DNA of 16,569 bases. Origin: Candidatus Hydrogenedens sp. (GTDB lineage Bacteria; Hydrogenedentota; Hydrogenedentia; Hydrogenedentales; Hydrogenedentaceae). Location of the stretch: assembly GCA_035378955.1 (NCBI GenBank), contig DAOSUS010000068.1, positions 1 to 16,569 on the forward strand. Reading direction: 5' to 3'. Position 1 is the first letter of the stretch. The number at the start of each line of letters is the position of its first letter. The translations under genes were made by a program, and so were the position numbers. The notes below the pieces were generated by a model, which saw only the letters and a program-made list of their open reading frames with translations, was not told where the DNA came from and ran no database searches. Positions 6,794-14,972 of this stretch are shown piece by piece.

Positions 6794-9700
6794 ATGAACA
6801 TGAAAATTAATGAAAACAAAATATACTTGGGAACTTTATTGTTAATTATAGGTGTATGTTTTGTTTTTTCTTTCCCATCTATTGCACAGACAGAAGCAAG
6901 TGTAGATTATTGCAATATTCCTGATTGTAATAATTTAATACCAGGGCCTGTGTATACAGAAAGTTTTGAGAATTCCATGCGGGAATTATATGCAAAAATT
7001 CCATTAATTGGTGGAAATCCCGATAATCTTGATTTAGATTTTGATGGGATGAAGGATACAGCTCAGGCTCGTTTATTTGATACAATCATGGGAAGTTTTT
7101 CATTAATTGGCGGAATACCTACTCGTAATTGTATCTACTGGGCTTATGCAAATAATCGGTTAAAAGTAGAAGCTTTAGCACTCGCTATACAAGCTGGCTG
7201 GCCTTCCTATTTAGGAACACCACCAGACCTTGAAGGTATGAAAACCTTCTTTGCAGCGCTGGCAACTATGGGAAATGAAGAAATTATAAATACAGTTTTA
7301 AATGCGTTAAAATGGATTATTCCTAATTTGCCCGACCTATCCTTGTTGGAATTAGATGGTTCAAATATCGTTTATCTTAATGCTAAAGGTGATGCAGATT
7401 TAGACGGTGTTTGTAATATTGGTGAATACAAAGCGTGGGTTTTGAATGTGCCTACTGACTTTGATGCATTTGTAAATGCTGCTACCCATGCAAGTATTAC
7501 AGATTATTTTGGTGGCTGCCCTGCTTGTGGGACTGAAGGAACTGTGGAAGGTGAAGGCGAAGGAGGAGGACCACCTCCTTGTGATATGCGTTCTAATGAA
7601 AATTATTTTGCGTTGCTCGTAATGTTCGGTGATACGAACGGTGATGATAAATTAACCAAGAATGAATTGAAAGCCTTTGTTACAGGATTCCTTTTAGATT
7701 TAGGGTGGGGGTTAATTGATAAAGATGGCGATGGATTTATGTCTTTTGATGAATTTGTTGCCAGTAATCGTTTAGGGGGACTTTTACCTGCAAATCTCGA
7801 TTCGGATGGAAATAACCAAGTTACATTAACGGAGATAAGACAATTAAGTTCAAAGATAACGCAAGACCAGTTTAATAACCATGATATTGATCAGAATGGC
7901 TATCTTGATTGCATAGATATCATGGGTCCACATCCCGAATCCTGTTATGCTGAATGGTGTTGGGATACATGTAATCAAACCGTAGTAAAGTCGGGATTTG
8001 AATCTGCACTGCGTAATCTATACGGAATTGCTTCTTTCCTTGGCGTAAATCCCGATACAGCAGATATAGATGGTAATGGGATGTATGATGTAGCACAAGC
8101 CAGGTTATTAGATTATATCCTTGCACATCCAGAATTACCTATTTTTTGTTGTGTTAAAAATGCATACATGAATAATCGTGTTGTGGCTCAAAGTAAATGG
8201 GACTCGATTCCATTATTAAGTACCATTTTCACGGACACAACATTTATTAATGTCGTTGCTGGAGTTCTTACCACAGGTGAAGAATCATTTATTAATGCTA
8301 TTGTCAATGTGATTGATACATTAATGTTTTGGGGCACTTTTACATTAAGCGGATATGACTTAACTGTAGGGCAGTATCTTGCGTCTGCTGGTGACCCGGA
8401 TTTTGATGAAGTATGTAATGTGGGTGAGTATAAAGCCTATGTATCTGCTCCTGATAATATAGATACTTTTATACTTGCTGCACTGGATATTAATCAGACC
8501 TTGAATGGTGGTGGTTGTCCAGTTTGTCCAGGAACTTATGAAGGGGAACCGCCCTGTGATATTGATGATATCACGCATTACTATTATATCCTGATTATGT
8601 TCGGTGATACAGATGGTAATGGGCTATTATCCAAGGAAGAACTAAAAGCCATTACAGGTTGGAGTGATAATGTTTTATTATTATGGGGTGCTGTTGATAC
8701 AAATGGAGATAATCAGTTGTCTCTGGATGAGTTTTCTAAAGTAGAGTGGTTATATAACTTATTGCCAGGATTAGATGGAAATAACGATGGTGCCCTTACA
8801 CTTGTAGAACTGCAAAACTTAAATGCCAATATAACAATTGATCAATTAAATGCCGTAGATTTAAATCAAAATGGTGTTCTTGATTGTGATGACTTTGTAA
8901 TACCAGAAGGAGAAGGTGTGGTAGAAGGCATTCCAGAAGGGATACCAGAGGGTACCCCCGAAGGCACCCCGGAAGGAACCCCCGAAGGTATACCTGAAGG
9001 TACACCCGAAGGCACCCCTGAAGGAACACCAGAGGGAACACCCGAAGGCACACCGGAAGGAACTCCCGAAGGTATACCCGAAGGCACACCCGAAGGTGTG
9101 GTGGAAGGTGAACCTCCTACCTGTGATATTGATGATATTGAACATTATTTCTTAATTATGCTTCTATTTGGAGATACCAATGGTGATGGTTTGTTGTCAA
9201 AGAGTGAATTCAAAGCATTAACAGGTTGGAGTGATTTGGCAATTGCCGCTGTTTGGTATCTTGTTGATAAAAATAAAGATAATCAATTAACTTTTGAAGA
9301 ATTTACGACAGTAAGTTCTATATTTAATTTACTGCCCAAACTTGATTCAAATGGAGATAATGAATTAACTCTGACCGAAGTGCGTGCTTTAAGTTCGAAG
9401 ATTACACAGGAACAATTTGATATTGCAGATAAGAATGATAATGGCGTTCTTGATTGCTCAGATTTCTTACCTTCATCTGAAGGGGAAGGTATTGCAGAGG
9501 GCACCCCAGAAGGAGTACCCGAAGGTCAGCCGGAAGGAGTAGTAGAAGGCACACCAGAGGGAGTACCCGAAGGTCAGCCGGAAGGAGTAGTAGAAGGCAC
9601 ACCCGAAGGAGTACCCGAAGGTCAGCCGGAAGGAGTAGTAGAAGGCACGCCAGAAGGAGTCCTTGAAGGGCAACCAGAAGGCGTTGTAGAAGGCACTCCC

Positions 9701-10144
9701 GAAGGCACACCGGAAGGGGTTCCAGAGGGGCAACCAGAAGGCGTTGTAGAAGGCACTCCAGAAGGGACACCGGAAGGAGTTCTTGAAGGGCAACCAGAAG
9801 GTGTTATAGAAGGCACTCCCGAAGGAACGCAGGAAGGAGAAATTCCTCACGGAACTCATTCCGCTGATAGAAACTCTAACTGGAGGTTTGAATTAACAGA
9901 ATTACTTCGTGTCATTCAGTTGTTCAACTCGTTTGGTTATCATTGTGATAGTTCTTCTGAAGATGGCTATGCTCCTGGAAAGATGGAATCTTTACAGAAT
10001 TGCTTACCACATACCAGCGATTACAATCCTCAAGATTGGCGTATTAGTCTTACAGAATTGCTGAGATTAATACAGTTCTTTAACATGGGTGGTTATAGAT
10101 TGTGTCCGGGACAAGAAGATGGTTATTGTGGTGGACTGAACTAA
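6794..10144 (+). CDS. Large secreted EF-hand/PEG-repeat surface protein with C-terminal dockerin-like module
   Basis: The 1116-residue protein begins with a signal peptide (basic start, hydrophobic to about residue 29, likely cleavage after SIAQ or nearby). AAGGAG ends 7 bases before the ATG. Domains in order: a Cys-containing alpha-rich module (about 40-248); a four-loop EF-hand module (263-376); a second copy of the first module (about 384-583); a second EF-hand module (588-702); linker 1 of xPEG tetrapeptides (705-772); a third EF-hand module (777-893); linker 2 of 16- to 20-residue PEG units (895-1015); and a C-terminal duplicated domain (about 1020-1116). I count 12 canonical 12-residue calcium loops in the EF-hand modules, e.g. 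DTNGDGLLSKSE, plus four EF-like loops in the two large modules. The C-terminal domain repeats RFELTELLRVIQLFN and RISLTELLRLIQFFN, each followed by GY..C and EDGY, and looks dockerin-like. No enzyme motif or C-terminal membrane anchor is seen. A calcium-dependent structural, adhesive or scaffold role outside the cell is inference. Confidence 0.75.
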   Translation: MNMKINENKIYLGTLLLIIGVCFVFSFPSIAQTEASVDYCNIPDCNNLIPGPVYTESFENSMRELYAKIPLIGGNPDNLDLDFDGMKDTAQARLFDTIMGSFSLIGGIPTRNCIYWAYANNRLKVEALALAIQAGWPSYLGTPPDLEGMKTFFAALATMGNEEIINTVLNALKWIIPNLPDLSLLELDGSNIVYLNAKGDADLDGVCNIGEYKAWVLNVPTDFDAFVNAATHASITDYFGGCPACGTEGTVEGEGEGGGPPPCDMRSNENYFALLVMFGDTNGDDKLTKNELKAFVTGFLLDLGWGLIDKDGDGFMSFDEFVASNRLGGLLPANLDSDGNNQVTLTEIRQLSSKITQDQFNNHDIDQNGYLDCIDIMGPHPESCYAEWCWDTCNQTVVKSGFESALRNLYGIASFLGVNPDTADIDGNGMYDVAQARLLDYILAHPELPIFCCVKNAYMNNRVVAQSKWDSIPLLSTIFTDTTFINVVAGVLTTGEESFINAIVNVIDTLMFWGTFTLSGYDLTVGQYLASAGDPDFDEVCNVGEYKAYVSAPDNIDTFILAALDINQTLNGGGCPVCPGTYEGEPPCDIDDITHYYYILIMFGDTDGNGLLSKEELKAITGWSDNVLLLWGAVDTNGDNQLSLDEFSKVEWLYNLLPGLDGNNDGALTLVELQNLNANITIDQLNAVDLNQNGVLDCDDFVIPEGEGVVEGIPEGIPEGTPEGTPEGTPEGIPEGTPEGTPEGTPEGTPEGTPEGTPEGIPEGTPEGVVEGEPPTCDIDDIEHYFLIMLLFGDTNGDGLLSKSEFKALTGWSDLAIAAVWYLVDKNKDNQLTFEEFTTVSSIFNLLPKLDSNGDNELTLTEVRALSSKITQEQFDIADKNDNGVLDCSDFLPSSEGEGIAEGTPEGVPEGQPEGVVEGTPEGVPEGQPEGVVEGTPEGVPEGQPEGVVEGTPEGVLEGQPEGVVEGTPEGTPEGVPEGQPEGVVEGTPEGTPEGVLEGQPEGVIEGTPEGTQEGEIPHGTHSADRNSNWRFELTELLRVIQLFNSFGYHCDSSSEDGYAPGKMESLQNCLPHTSDYNPQDWRISLTELLRLIQFFNMGGYRLCPGQEDGYCGGLN
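7580..9472 (+). repeat. Three intragenic copies of a four-loop EF-hand module
   Basis: Copies lie at about 7580-7921, 8555-8899 and 9122-9472. Each encodes a unit of about 115 residues that starts with Cys-Asp, continues with a Tyr/Phe-rich helix and FGDT, and holds four calcium loops, the last of the form D.N.NG.LDC.D. Copies 2 and 3 are clearly closer to each other (both start CDIDDI and share KA.TGWSD), while copy 1 differs more, so the last duplication probably produced copies 2 and 3 around linker 1. Confidence 0.8.
8906..9113 (+). repeat. 12-bp tandem repeat encoding xPEG tetrapeptides (linker 1)
   Basis: Fourteen tetrapeptides of the form (T/I)PEG follow one another, flanked by EGVVEG-type ends. 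The DNA unit is 12 bases of the type cccgaaggcaca, with many synonymous changes between units (cccgaa, ccagag, ccggaa). This indicates selection on the protein sequence rather than very recent slippage. The acidic, Pro-spaced linker joins EF-hand modules 2 and 3 and is expected to be extended. Confidence 0.9.
9476..9838 (+). repeat. 48- to 60-bp tandem repeat encoding PEG units (linker 2)
   Basis: Six units plus a partial one follow the pattern EGTPEGVPEGQPEGVV. Units 1-4 are 16 residues (48 bases); units 5 and 6 carry an extra TPEG and are 20 residues (60 bases). Adjacent units at about 9499-9642 are almost identical in DNA, which suggests more recent expansion than in linker 1 and possible copy-number variation among strains. 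The linker separates EF-hand module 3 from the C-terminal dockerin-like module. Confidence 0.9.
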
Positions 10145-10167
10145 AATAAAACTATCAATAATTTATG

Positions 10168-10205
10168 CCCGCCGAAATTTCATAATTTCGGCGGGTATAT
10201 TCTTT
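10168..10205 (+). terminator. Intrinsic terminator after the PEG-repeat gene
   Basis: A 12-base-pair stem with arms 10168-10179 (cccgccgaaatt) and 10184-10195 closes a tcat loop. It is followed by a T-rich run (tatattctttt). It begins 24 bases after the stop codon at 10144 and is the strongest hairpin in the window, so the downstream GH99-like gene probably needs its own promoter. Confidence 0.9.
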
Positions 10206-10207
10206 TG

Positions 10208-10216
10208 TGTTATAAT
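10208..10216 (+). promoter_or_regulatory. Extended -10 promoter for the GH99-like gene
   Basis: The sequence tgttataat is a TGnTATAAT element preceded by tcttt, like the two promoters at 6219 and 6756. It starts just after the terminator T-run, so its upstream part overlaps the terminator. The predicted start near 10223 gives a leader of about 50 bases. Confidence 0.55.
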
Positions 10217-10273
10217 TCTTTCAATTTTTTATTCTGATTACAGAACCCCTTCAATTTTAAAGTGGAGAACTGT

Positions 10274-12967
10274 ATGTTATTTACATCTGTATTAATGGCC
10301 TTTTTAAGTTTCCAACTTCCCGAATGGACATTTGATAACCCGGATATTATAAAAAAATGGATACCTAATGCGCAGGTGCAGGATGTAAAGATTGAGAACG
10401 GTAAATTATATGGTAGAACCCAAGGTACCGACCCATATCTTTTATGTGAAGGTATTGATTTTATCCCAACTCCTTATCAATACATACATATTCGTATTAA
10501 GACAAATCATGGAGGTATGGGACAAATATTTTGGTCTGGGACAAATGAAGGACAATATGGAGGACTATCGGGGGATAAATCCATCACTTTTAATTTTGAT
10601 GAAAAGAATGATTGGCAGGATATTTATGTTTTTCCATTCTGGCATAAGGAAGGGAAAATTATTAAAATGAGATTTGATTTATGTGATGCATTGGAATTCG
10701 AATTAGAGAAAATTTCAGTAAAAACATGGGATAAAGGTGAAGCACCTGTTACTGATGTTTATGAATGGCAATTTCCCGAAGGGGATATATCCTCGTGGAG
10801 AATTGATTCTGAAAATAGTCCTTATTATTTTTTTAAACCTATATCTTTACCCATAGGAAAGAAAAAATATCTTTCAATTGAATATTCTGCAAGCAAAAGT
10901 GCTAACTCAATAGATTTAATCTGGGCAGGACAGGATGTGTCAGGACCTCAAACTATTTCTCTACCATTGATTACAGATGAAAAAACCCATGTTAGTGTTA
11001 TTGATATGCTTCAATATCCTGCATGGAAAGGACCCATTCTTGCTTTGGGTTTTCGTATTCCGGACTATTCAAAAGTAAAGATATTTTCCTTATCTATAGG
11101 GGAAGAACCAATAGAAAAACCTGAACTTATCGTATCCTATTTTGGTGCTGTTCAAGGTGGTATACGAGCAAAAAGAGAAGTTCCTATTTTATTACGACTT
11201 TCTAATCAGGGAGGTGGTATTGCACATGTTGATAATTTAAAATTTAAACATCCGGGTTCGTTGAATATAGAAAAAGGTCCTGTTCCAAAGCCCCCGTATG
11301 AAATCGAGTATGATGATTTCATGGATATTTACTGGTCAGTTACTCCGGAAAAATCAGGTATCTATCCTATAGAGATTATACCTTTGTTGAAAGAGACTGC
11401 CTTAACTATCAATACAGGAGAATTGCAAGTATTGCCTGAAATTAAAAAAATATCGGCAGAATATGTTCCTGAACCAAAGCCCATTAAAACCAAGGTAGAT
11501 ATCTGTGCGTTTTATTTCCCGGGTTGGGATACTGCAGAGAAATGGGATTGTATCTTAACAACAGCTCCGATAAGAAAACCTATTTTGGGATATTATGATG
11601 AGGGAAACCCGGAATGTGTGGATTGGCAAATAAAATGGGCTGTAGAGAATGGCATAAAGTGTTTTCTTGTCGATTGGTATTGGGTTGCCGGGAAAGAATC
11701 GCTAAAACATTGGTTTGAAGCCTATCGCAAAGCAAGGTATAGAGACTATTTAAAAGTAGCCATTATGTGGGCAAATCATAACCCACCCAATACTCATTCT
11801 GTCGAAGATTGGGAAAAAGTCAATAGAGAATGGATTGATAATTATTTTAATTTACCATCTTATTATAGGATTAATAATAAACCGCTTATATGTATCTGGT
11901 CTCCTGAAAATATACGTCATGATTTGGGTAGTTTGGAGGCGGTAAAGGCGTTGTTAGAGAAATCCCAGCAATGGGCAAAAGAAGCAGGCTATGAAGGCAT
12001 TGAATTTATGGCGATAAACAATAATCAGTCTGCCAGTGAATTGCAAATATTAAAAAATGAGGGCTATTCAAGTTTTACCAATTATCACGAATTTAATAGA
12101 GCCGTTTACATGAGTCCAATACCTAACCGTGCGAAATATGAAGATGTGGTTTCTGTGCTCCCCTCTATCTGGAGGGAAAAACATAGTCTATGTGAGGGTA
12201 TGACCTATTATCCCCTTGTGGAAACAGGTTGGGATTCGCGTCCCTGGCATGGGTCTAAATCATTAGTCATTGAGGGAAGAACTCCAGAATTGTTTAACAC
12301 CATGTTACTTTCTGCTCGTGATTTTGTAGAAGAAAAGAATACGCCGATGATTGTTTTAGGACCATTGAACGAATGGGGAGAGGGAAGTTATATAGAACCC
12401 AATACAGAGTTTGGCTTTACAATGTATGAAGCCATACGCAATGTTTTTGCCTCATCCAACACAGAACCTTTGCCTGTTAATCTTACTCCTGAAGATGTAG
12501 GATTAGGACCGTATGATTTTCCTATTCCTGCATTCGAGACCTCGTGGGATTTCCATGAATCTTTATCTGGATGGAAAGTATTCAGTGGCATGAAAGATAT
12601 AAAAGTGGATGAAGGCAGTCTTACAGGTAGAACAAGCACAGAAGACCCATCTCTCTATTTCTTTTACTTTGGGATGAAAGGTCTTAATGCAAGTCAATTT
12701 CCAAGAGCCACTTTACGATTGCGTGTGGATAGTCCAACGCCGATAGAAAACAAAACCCAGTTATATTGGTCAGCAAAAGGGACACAATTCAATGAGGAAA
12801 ATTCTATTTCGATACCTATTCGTGCGGATGGGGGTTATTATACCTATACCTTTAATTTGCGAGACTGTCCTAATTGGAACGGAAGAATTAAAGCAATTCG
12901 AATTGACCCCTGTACTCTTAATAATGTAAGTATCTGGATTGATTCCTTTACACTTCATCAGAACTAA
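10274..12967 (+). CDS. Exported GH99/WbsX-like protein with three beta-sandwich modules
   Basis: I start at ATG 10274 because GGAG at 10264-10267 lies 6 bases upstream; an in-frame GTG at 10262 lacks such a site. The 897-residue product opens with a short hydrophobic leader (MLFTSVLMAFLSFQLP), suggesting export. The central domain (about 405-730) matches the GH99-like/WbsX family: it has AFYFPGWD near 412, LGYYDEGNPECVDWQIKWAVENGI near 438-461, FLVDWYW near 464, and the signature GPLNEWGEGSYIEP near 696-709. Relatives are endo-acting alpha-mannosidases or proteins in polysaccharide loci; the substrate here is unknown. Two similar modules precede it (about 17-150 and 163-275) and one follows (about 756-896). 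Modules 1 and 3 share the patterns G.L.GRT...DP.L, (F/Y)WS and a final 'I.ID'-type strand. They are probably carbohydrate-binding-like jelly rolls. An Ig-like domain (about 283-390) sits before the catalytic domain. With the beta-galactosidase it suggests use of complex glycans. Confidence 0.8.
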   Translation: MLFTSVLMAFLSFQLPEWTFDNPDIIKKWIPNAQVQDVKIENGKLYGRTQGTDPYLLCEGIDFIPTPYQYIHIRIKTNHGGMGQIFWSGTNEGQYGGLSGDKSITFNFDEKNDWQDIYVFPFWHKEGKIIKMRFDLCDALEFELEKISVKTWDKGEAPVTDVYEWQFPEGDISSWRIDSENSPYYFFKPISLPIGKKKYLSIEYSASKSANSIDLIWAGQDVSGPQTISLPLITDEKTHVSVIDMLQYPAWKGPILALGFRIPDYSKVKIFSLSIGEEPIEKPELIVSYFGAVQGGIRAKREVPILLRLSNQGGGIAHVDNLKFKHPGSLNIEKGPVPKPPYEIEYDDFMDIYWSVTPEKSGIYPIEIIPLLKETALTINTGELQVLPEIKKISAEYVPEPKPIKTKVDICAFYFPGWDTAEKWDCILTTAPIRKPILGYYDEGNPECVDWQIKWAVENGIKCFLVDWYWVAGKESLKHWFEAYRKARYRDYLKVAIMWANHNPPNTHSVEDWEKVNREWIDNYFNLPSYYRINNKPLICIWSPENIRHDLGSLEAVKALLEKSQQWAKEAGYEGIEFMAINNNQSASELQILKNEGYSSFTNYHEFNRAVYMSPIPNRAKYEDVVSVLPSIWREKHSLCEGMTYYPLVETGWDSRPWHGSKSLVIEGRTPELFNTMLLSARDFVEEKNTPMIVLGPLNEWGEGSYIEPNTEFGFTMYEAIRNVFASSNTEPLPVNLTPEDVGLGPYDFPIPAFETSWDFHESLSGWKVFSGMKDIKVDEGSLTGRTSTEDPSLYFFYFGMKGLNASQFPRATLRLRVDSPTPIENKTQLYWSAKGTQFNEENSISIPIRADGGYYTYTFNLRDCPNWNGRIKAIRIDPCTLNNVSIWIDSFTLHQN

Positions 12968-12988
12968 TAGAAGAATATTTGCTGATAC

Positions 12989-14533
12989 TCAAAGGTTTTT
13001 AAGTATATGGGCTAACCGAGTGGCTAACGCCATAATTGTTAATTGAGGGTTTACGCCAAGTGATGTGGGAATAGAACTGCCATCACATACAAAAATATTT
13101 TTTGTGCCAAATACCCGATGATTAGAATCACAAACCCCTTTTTCAGGCGAATCAGCTAATCGGCAGGTTCCTAAAGGATGAAATGCCATACACTCAAAAT
13201 CCGATGGGACATGTTCTTGTTTTGTAAATATATTTAAATCATCTTTACTTTTTATTATATTGGGCTGTTTTGTTACCATCGCAAAAATTTGAATAGGATT
13301 TTCATCCAGAGCCAGTTCCGCAAGGAAAGTTATGGCTTTTTTTAGTTTTTGAGCATCTGTTTTTGTTAATTGGTATGAATAAATAGGTTGATTTTTTATA
13401 TTAAATTTTAGTGAACCTTCGTTACTATCTTTAATCATGAAACCGAAAGTTGCGATATTCTTGTAGTTTTTCCAGTAATGAATTAATTCATTTCCTGAGA
13501 AAGGAACAGCAGAAGGTCCTAAATCGGGGGGCATTGCTACTCCTTCGAAAATAATCCCTTCGTCTTCAAGGGCTGTGCTATAACAGCCCTGAGGTATTCC
13601 TACCCATGAAGAAATGTTATCCTCAAGTTCGATGGATATTTTACTTGCAGGGTGTATCGTTAAATGTGCCCCTAAGTTAGGATTATCAATGGCAATACCA
13701 CTTCTTTTTAATAATAGAGGAGATAACATTGTTCCACATGCGACTATTATTTTTTCCCCTTTTATCTCAACTTTATTTATTACTTTGTGTGTCGTTGGAT
13801 GAACTACATCAATCAGAACGCCTTTGGCTGTTTTCCCATCAGATAAGAGTATGCGTTTTGCCCGTGCATTATAGAACAAAAATAACCCCGCCTGTATGGC
13901 TTTAGGGATATAGGAAATTTCCATGCTTTTTTTTGCACCTGAGGTGCAGCCATAGCAACACATTCCACATCCCTGGCAGTTGTGTGTATTCCGTCGTAAA
14001 GGAAGACAGGGCAGGTTCTTCTGTGTAAATATCTTTCGTATGAAGTCACTGGATTTATTCATTACATTCCAATCTGCGTCTTCAACATGTATTTCTCTCT
14101 CTACCTTTGAAAAGCAGTCCTGTAAATTTTCATTATTTATTCCTATCAGACCAAATTCTGACTCCCATAAATTTAAAACCTTTTGTGGAACACGAAAACA
14201 GGTTCCGGAATTAATGACTGTAGTTCCCCCAACACAACGACCTAAGGGAATAGGTATCATGGGTTTTCCAATAGTACCTGTAAATCCATTATCACGATAA
14301 AGTTTGAGTAAAGAACGAAATGCTGATGTTTCCCACGGAAAGGGAAGTGCACCTTCTTCAAGGAGTGCTACTTTGGCCCCTTGTTCTGCCAGTTCTTTTG
14401 AAAGGACTGAACCCCCAGCACCACTACCGATAACAATAAAGTCAAAAATGGAATTGATTAAATTTGTGTTTTCGTTTGTGGCTAAATTAACCACATTAGG
14501 ACGATTATAAATTTCCAATAAATATTCATTCAT
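12989..14533 (-). CDS. GMC-family FAD-dependent alcohol oxidoreductase
   Basis: The 514-residue protein has the FAD-binding Rossmann motif VIGSGAGGSVLSKEL (34-48) ending in an acidic LLEEG, the GMC signature PLGRCVGGTTVINSG (96-110), and the C-terminal GMC domain with FHPLGTCRLAD (451-461; His452 probable catalytic base) and NPQLTIMA (495-502). A cysteine cluster CQGCGMCCYGC (186-196) resembles that of bacterial long-chain-alcohol-oxidase-like GMC proteins; whether it binds metal is not known to me. The expected reaction is oxidation of an alcohol, probably hydrophobic, to a carbonyl compound. The start overlaps the end of the upstream 142-residue gene by 8 bases (atgaatga), so translation is probably coupled. 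It is the last gene of the four-gene minus-strand operon and ends 21 bases from the convergent GH99-like gene. No signal peptide is seen, so it is likely cytosolic or membrane-peripheral. Confidence 0.85.
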   Translation of the reverse strand: MNEYLLEIYNRPNVVNLATNENTNLINSIFDFIVIGSGAGGSVLSKELAEQGAKVALLEEGALPFPWETSAFRSLLKLYRDNGFTGTIGKPMIPIPLGRCVGGTTVINSGTCFRVPQKVLNLWESEFGLIGINNENLQDCFSKVEREIHVEDADWNVMNKSSDFIRKIFTQKNLPCLPLRRNTHNCQGCGMCCYGCTSGAKKSMEISYIPKAIQAGLFLFYNARAKRILLSDGKTAKGVLIDVVHPTTHKVINKVEIKGEKIIVACGTMLSPLLLKRSGIAIDNPNLGAHLTIHPASKISIELEDNISSWVGIPQGCYSTALEDEGIIFEGVAMPPDLGPSAVPFSGNELIHYWKNYKNIATFGFMIKDSNEGSLKFNIKNQPIYSYQLTKTDAQKLKKAITFLAELALDENPIQIFAMVTKQPNIIKSKDDLNIFTKQEHVPSDFECMAFHPLGTCRLADSPEKGVCDSNHRVFGTKNIFVCDGSSIPTSLGVNPQLTIMALATRLAHILKNL

Positions 14534-14954
14534 CAGTTGTCTGTCTTACCTTTAAACAAGAATAATTTTTTCGTTCAGATAAAAATTCATGATAATTGGT
14601 ATGTATCATGGTTTGAGGAAGTTGAAGGGCACTTCCAATCATTAAAATCCGTATTCCTAAAAACAATGATTTTTTCCATAACCATTTGGACTGTTCCCAA
14701 GAGTTTAGCCATTTCTTTCTTAAAGTAAGATTTGAATTACACATGAGAGAAAAAAATGAATAAGGAGGAGGAATAATGGAAATCAAAATAAGGGCAAATA
14801 TCAAACCTAATCGATTTATTGTTGGTAAAGAATCTAATGTCTTTTTGAATTCTATCCAGAATTCATCCATTGAAACATTTTCAATCCAGTAAGAATCATC
14901 ATTAAATAATGTGGTTAAGATGGCATAGCTATTTTTTTTAATAAATAATTCCAT
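14526..14954 (-). CDS. Small membrane-associated partner of the GMC oxidoreductase (hypothetical)
   Basis: The 142-residue protein has an amphipathic N-terminus, a hydrophobic segment at about 49-69 (LGLIFALILISIIPPPYSFF) and a second, weaker one at about 95-112. Between them lies a basic, Trp-rich stretch (LRKKWLNSWEQSKWLWKK). This plan, a Pro-ended hydrophobic segment followed by 'R..WL..WE.S....K+.L...+.L', resembles small proteins or N-terminal extensions that I recall beside GMC oxidoreductases of the long-chain-alcohol type; that recollection is unverified. The 8-base overlap with the GMC gene and an 18-base gap to the upstream gene put it firmly in the operon. It may anchor the oxidoreductase to the membrane or help pass it a lipid substrate. 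The ribosome site is weak (AAAGAAG). Confidence 0.65.
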   Translation of the reverse strand: MELFIKKNSYAILTTLFNDDSYWIENVSMDEFWIEFKKTLDSLPTINRLGLIFALILISIIPPPYSFFSLMCNSNLTLRKKWLNSWEQSKWLWKKSLFLGIRILMIGSALQLPQTMIHTNYHEFLSERKNYSCLKVRQTTDE

Positions 14955-14972
14955 ACGGGTAAAACTTCTTTA

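Noticed and set aside
9476..9838. Regularly spaced 48-base repeats that could be taken for a CRISPR array
   Set aside because: The units are contiguous, without unique spacers, keep the reading frame and encode PEG peptides; no cas gene is nearby.
8796..9859. Several long open frames on the minus strand opposite the PEG linkers, e.g. ones encoding Pro-Ser-Gly repeats
   Set aside because: They are the complementary reading of the tandem repeats in the large plus-strand gene. They start inside it, lack ribosome sites and stop when the repeat ends.
10262..10273. GTG start extending the GH99-like protein by four residues
   Set aside because: There is no ribosome site before it, and the GGAG serving ATG 10274 begins within this GTG.
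13614..14510. Plus-strand open frames opposite the GMC oxidoreductase
   Set aside because: They are shadows of a gene with intact FAD and GMC motifs.
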